This document shows, piece after piece, positions 5,122 to 5,139 of a DNA stretch of 5,139 bases (position 1 is the first letter of the stretch; each line of letters begins with the position of its first letter). Made by a program: the position numbers and the translations under genes. This stretch comes from Clostridiales bacterium. GTDB taxonomy: Bacteria > Bacillota > Clostridia > Christensenellales > Aristaeellaceae. The stretch lies in assembly GCA_022776785.1 (NCBI GenBank), contig JALFHA010000025.1, forward strand, positions 1-5,139, in the 5' to 3' direction. The notes beneath the pieces were generated by a model. It saw only the letters and a program-made list of their open reading frames with translations, was not told the origin of the DNA and did not search any database.

Positions 5122-5139
5122 CTCCCTGTTTTTCTTCAT

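Overview
This 5.1 kb, GC-rich window carries seven genes, all on the minus strand. Six are ordered as in the classic translation / cell-envelope cluster of Firmicutes: rpsB, tsf, pyrH, [tlpA-like gene], frr, a small ORF, then uppS running off the left edge. Gene order, Shine-Dalgarno sites of the GGAGG type and rho-independent terminators with clean T-tracts suggest a high-GC member of the Clostridia-like Firmicutes. This placement is inference from gene content and style; no marker allows a genus call.

Layout in transcription order (right to left). At 5098-5121 there is a terminator of an upstream unit. It is followed by a good extended -10 promoter (5066-5094), a roughly 95-nt GC-rich leader, rpsB (ribosomal protein uS2), and tsf (EF-Ts) 47 bp later. 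A perfect 10-bp terminator hairpin follows tsf. pyrH (UMP kinase) comes next and is closed by a second, larger terminator. Immediately after it lie tandem 12-bp repeats and a gene for an exported thioredoxin-like (TlpA/ResA-type) protein with a long unassigned N-terminal region. This gene is not part of the usual pyrH-frr junction. A promoter in the following gap drives frr (ribosome recycling factor), whose stop overlaps the start of a 69-codon ORF with a PASTA-like half domain. A third strong terminator separates this pair from uppS (undecaprenyl diphosphate synthase). uppS has its own candidate promoter and appears to start with TTG; only its first ~66 codons are present.

Functionally, rpsB, tsf and frr serve translation (small subunit, EF-Tu nucleotide exchange, post-termination recycling). 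pyrH makes UDP for nucleic acids and UDP-sugars. uppS makes the lipid carrier for wall synthesis. The thioredoxin-like protein probably does thiol-disulfide chemistry outside the membrane. Although the order looks like one operon, the terminators and promoters suggest at least three or four separately adjusted transcripts.

I found no CRISPR array, insertion sequence, tRNA or rRNA. The window is mostly a conserved housekeeping locus. The less ordinary parts are the inserted TlpA-like gene with its repeat-bearing start region, the small ORF between frr and uppS, terminators flanking pyrH with no visible pyrH promoter, and inverted repeats sitting on the -10 boxes of two promoters. I see no convincing evidence for a wholly new system.
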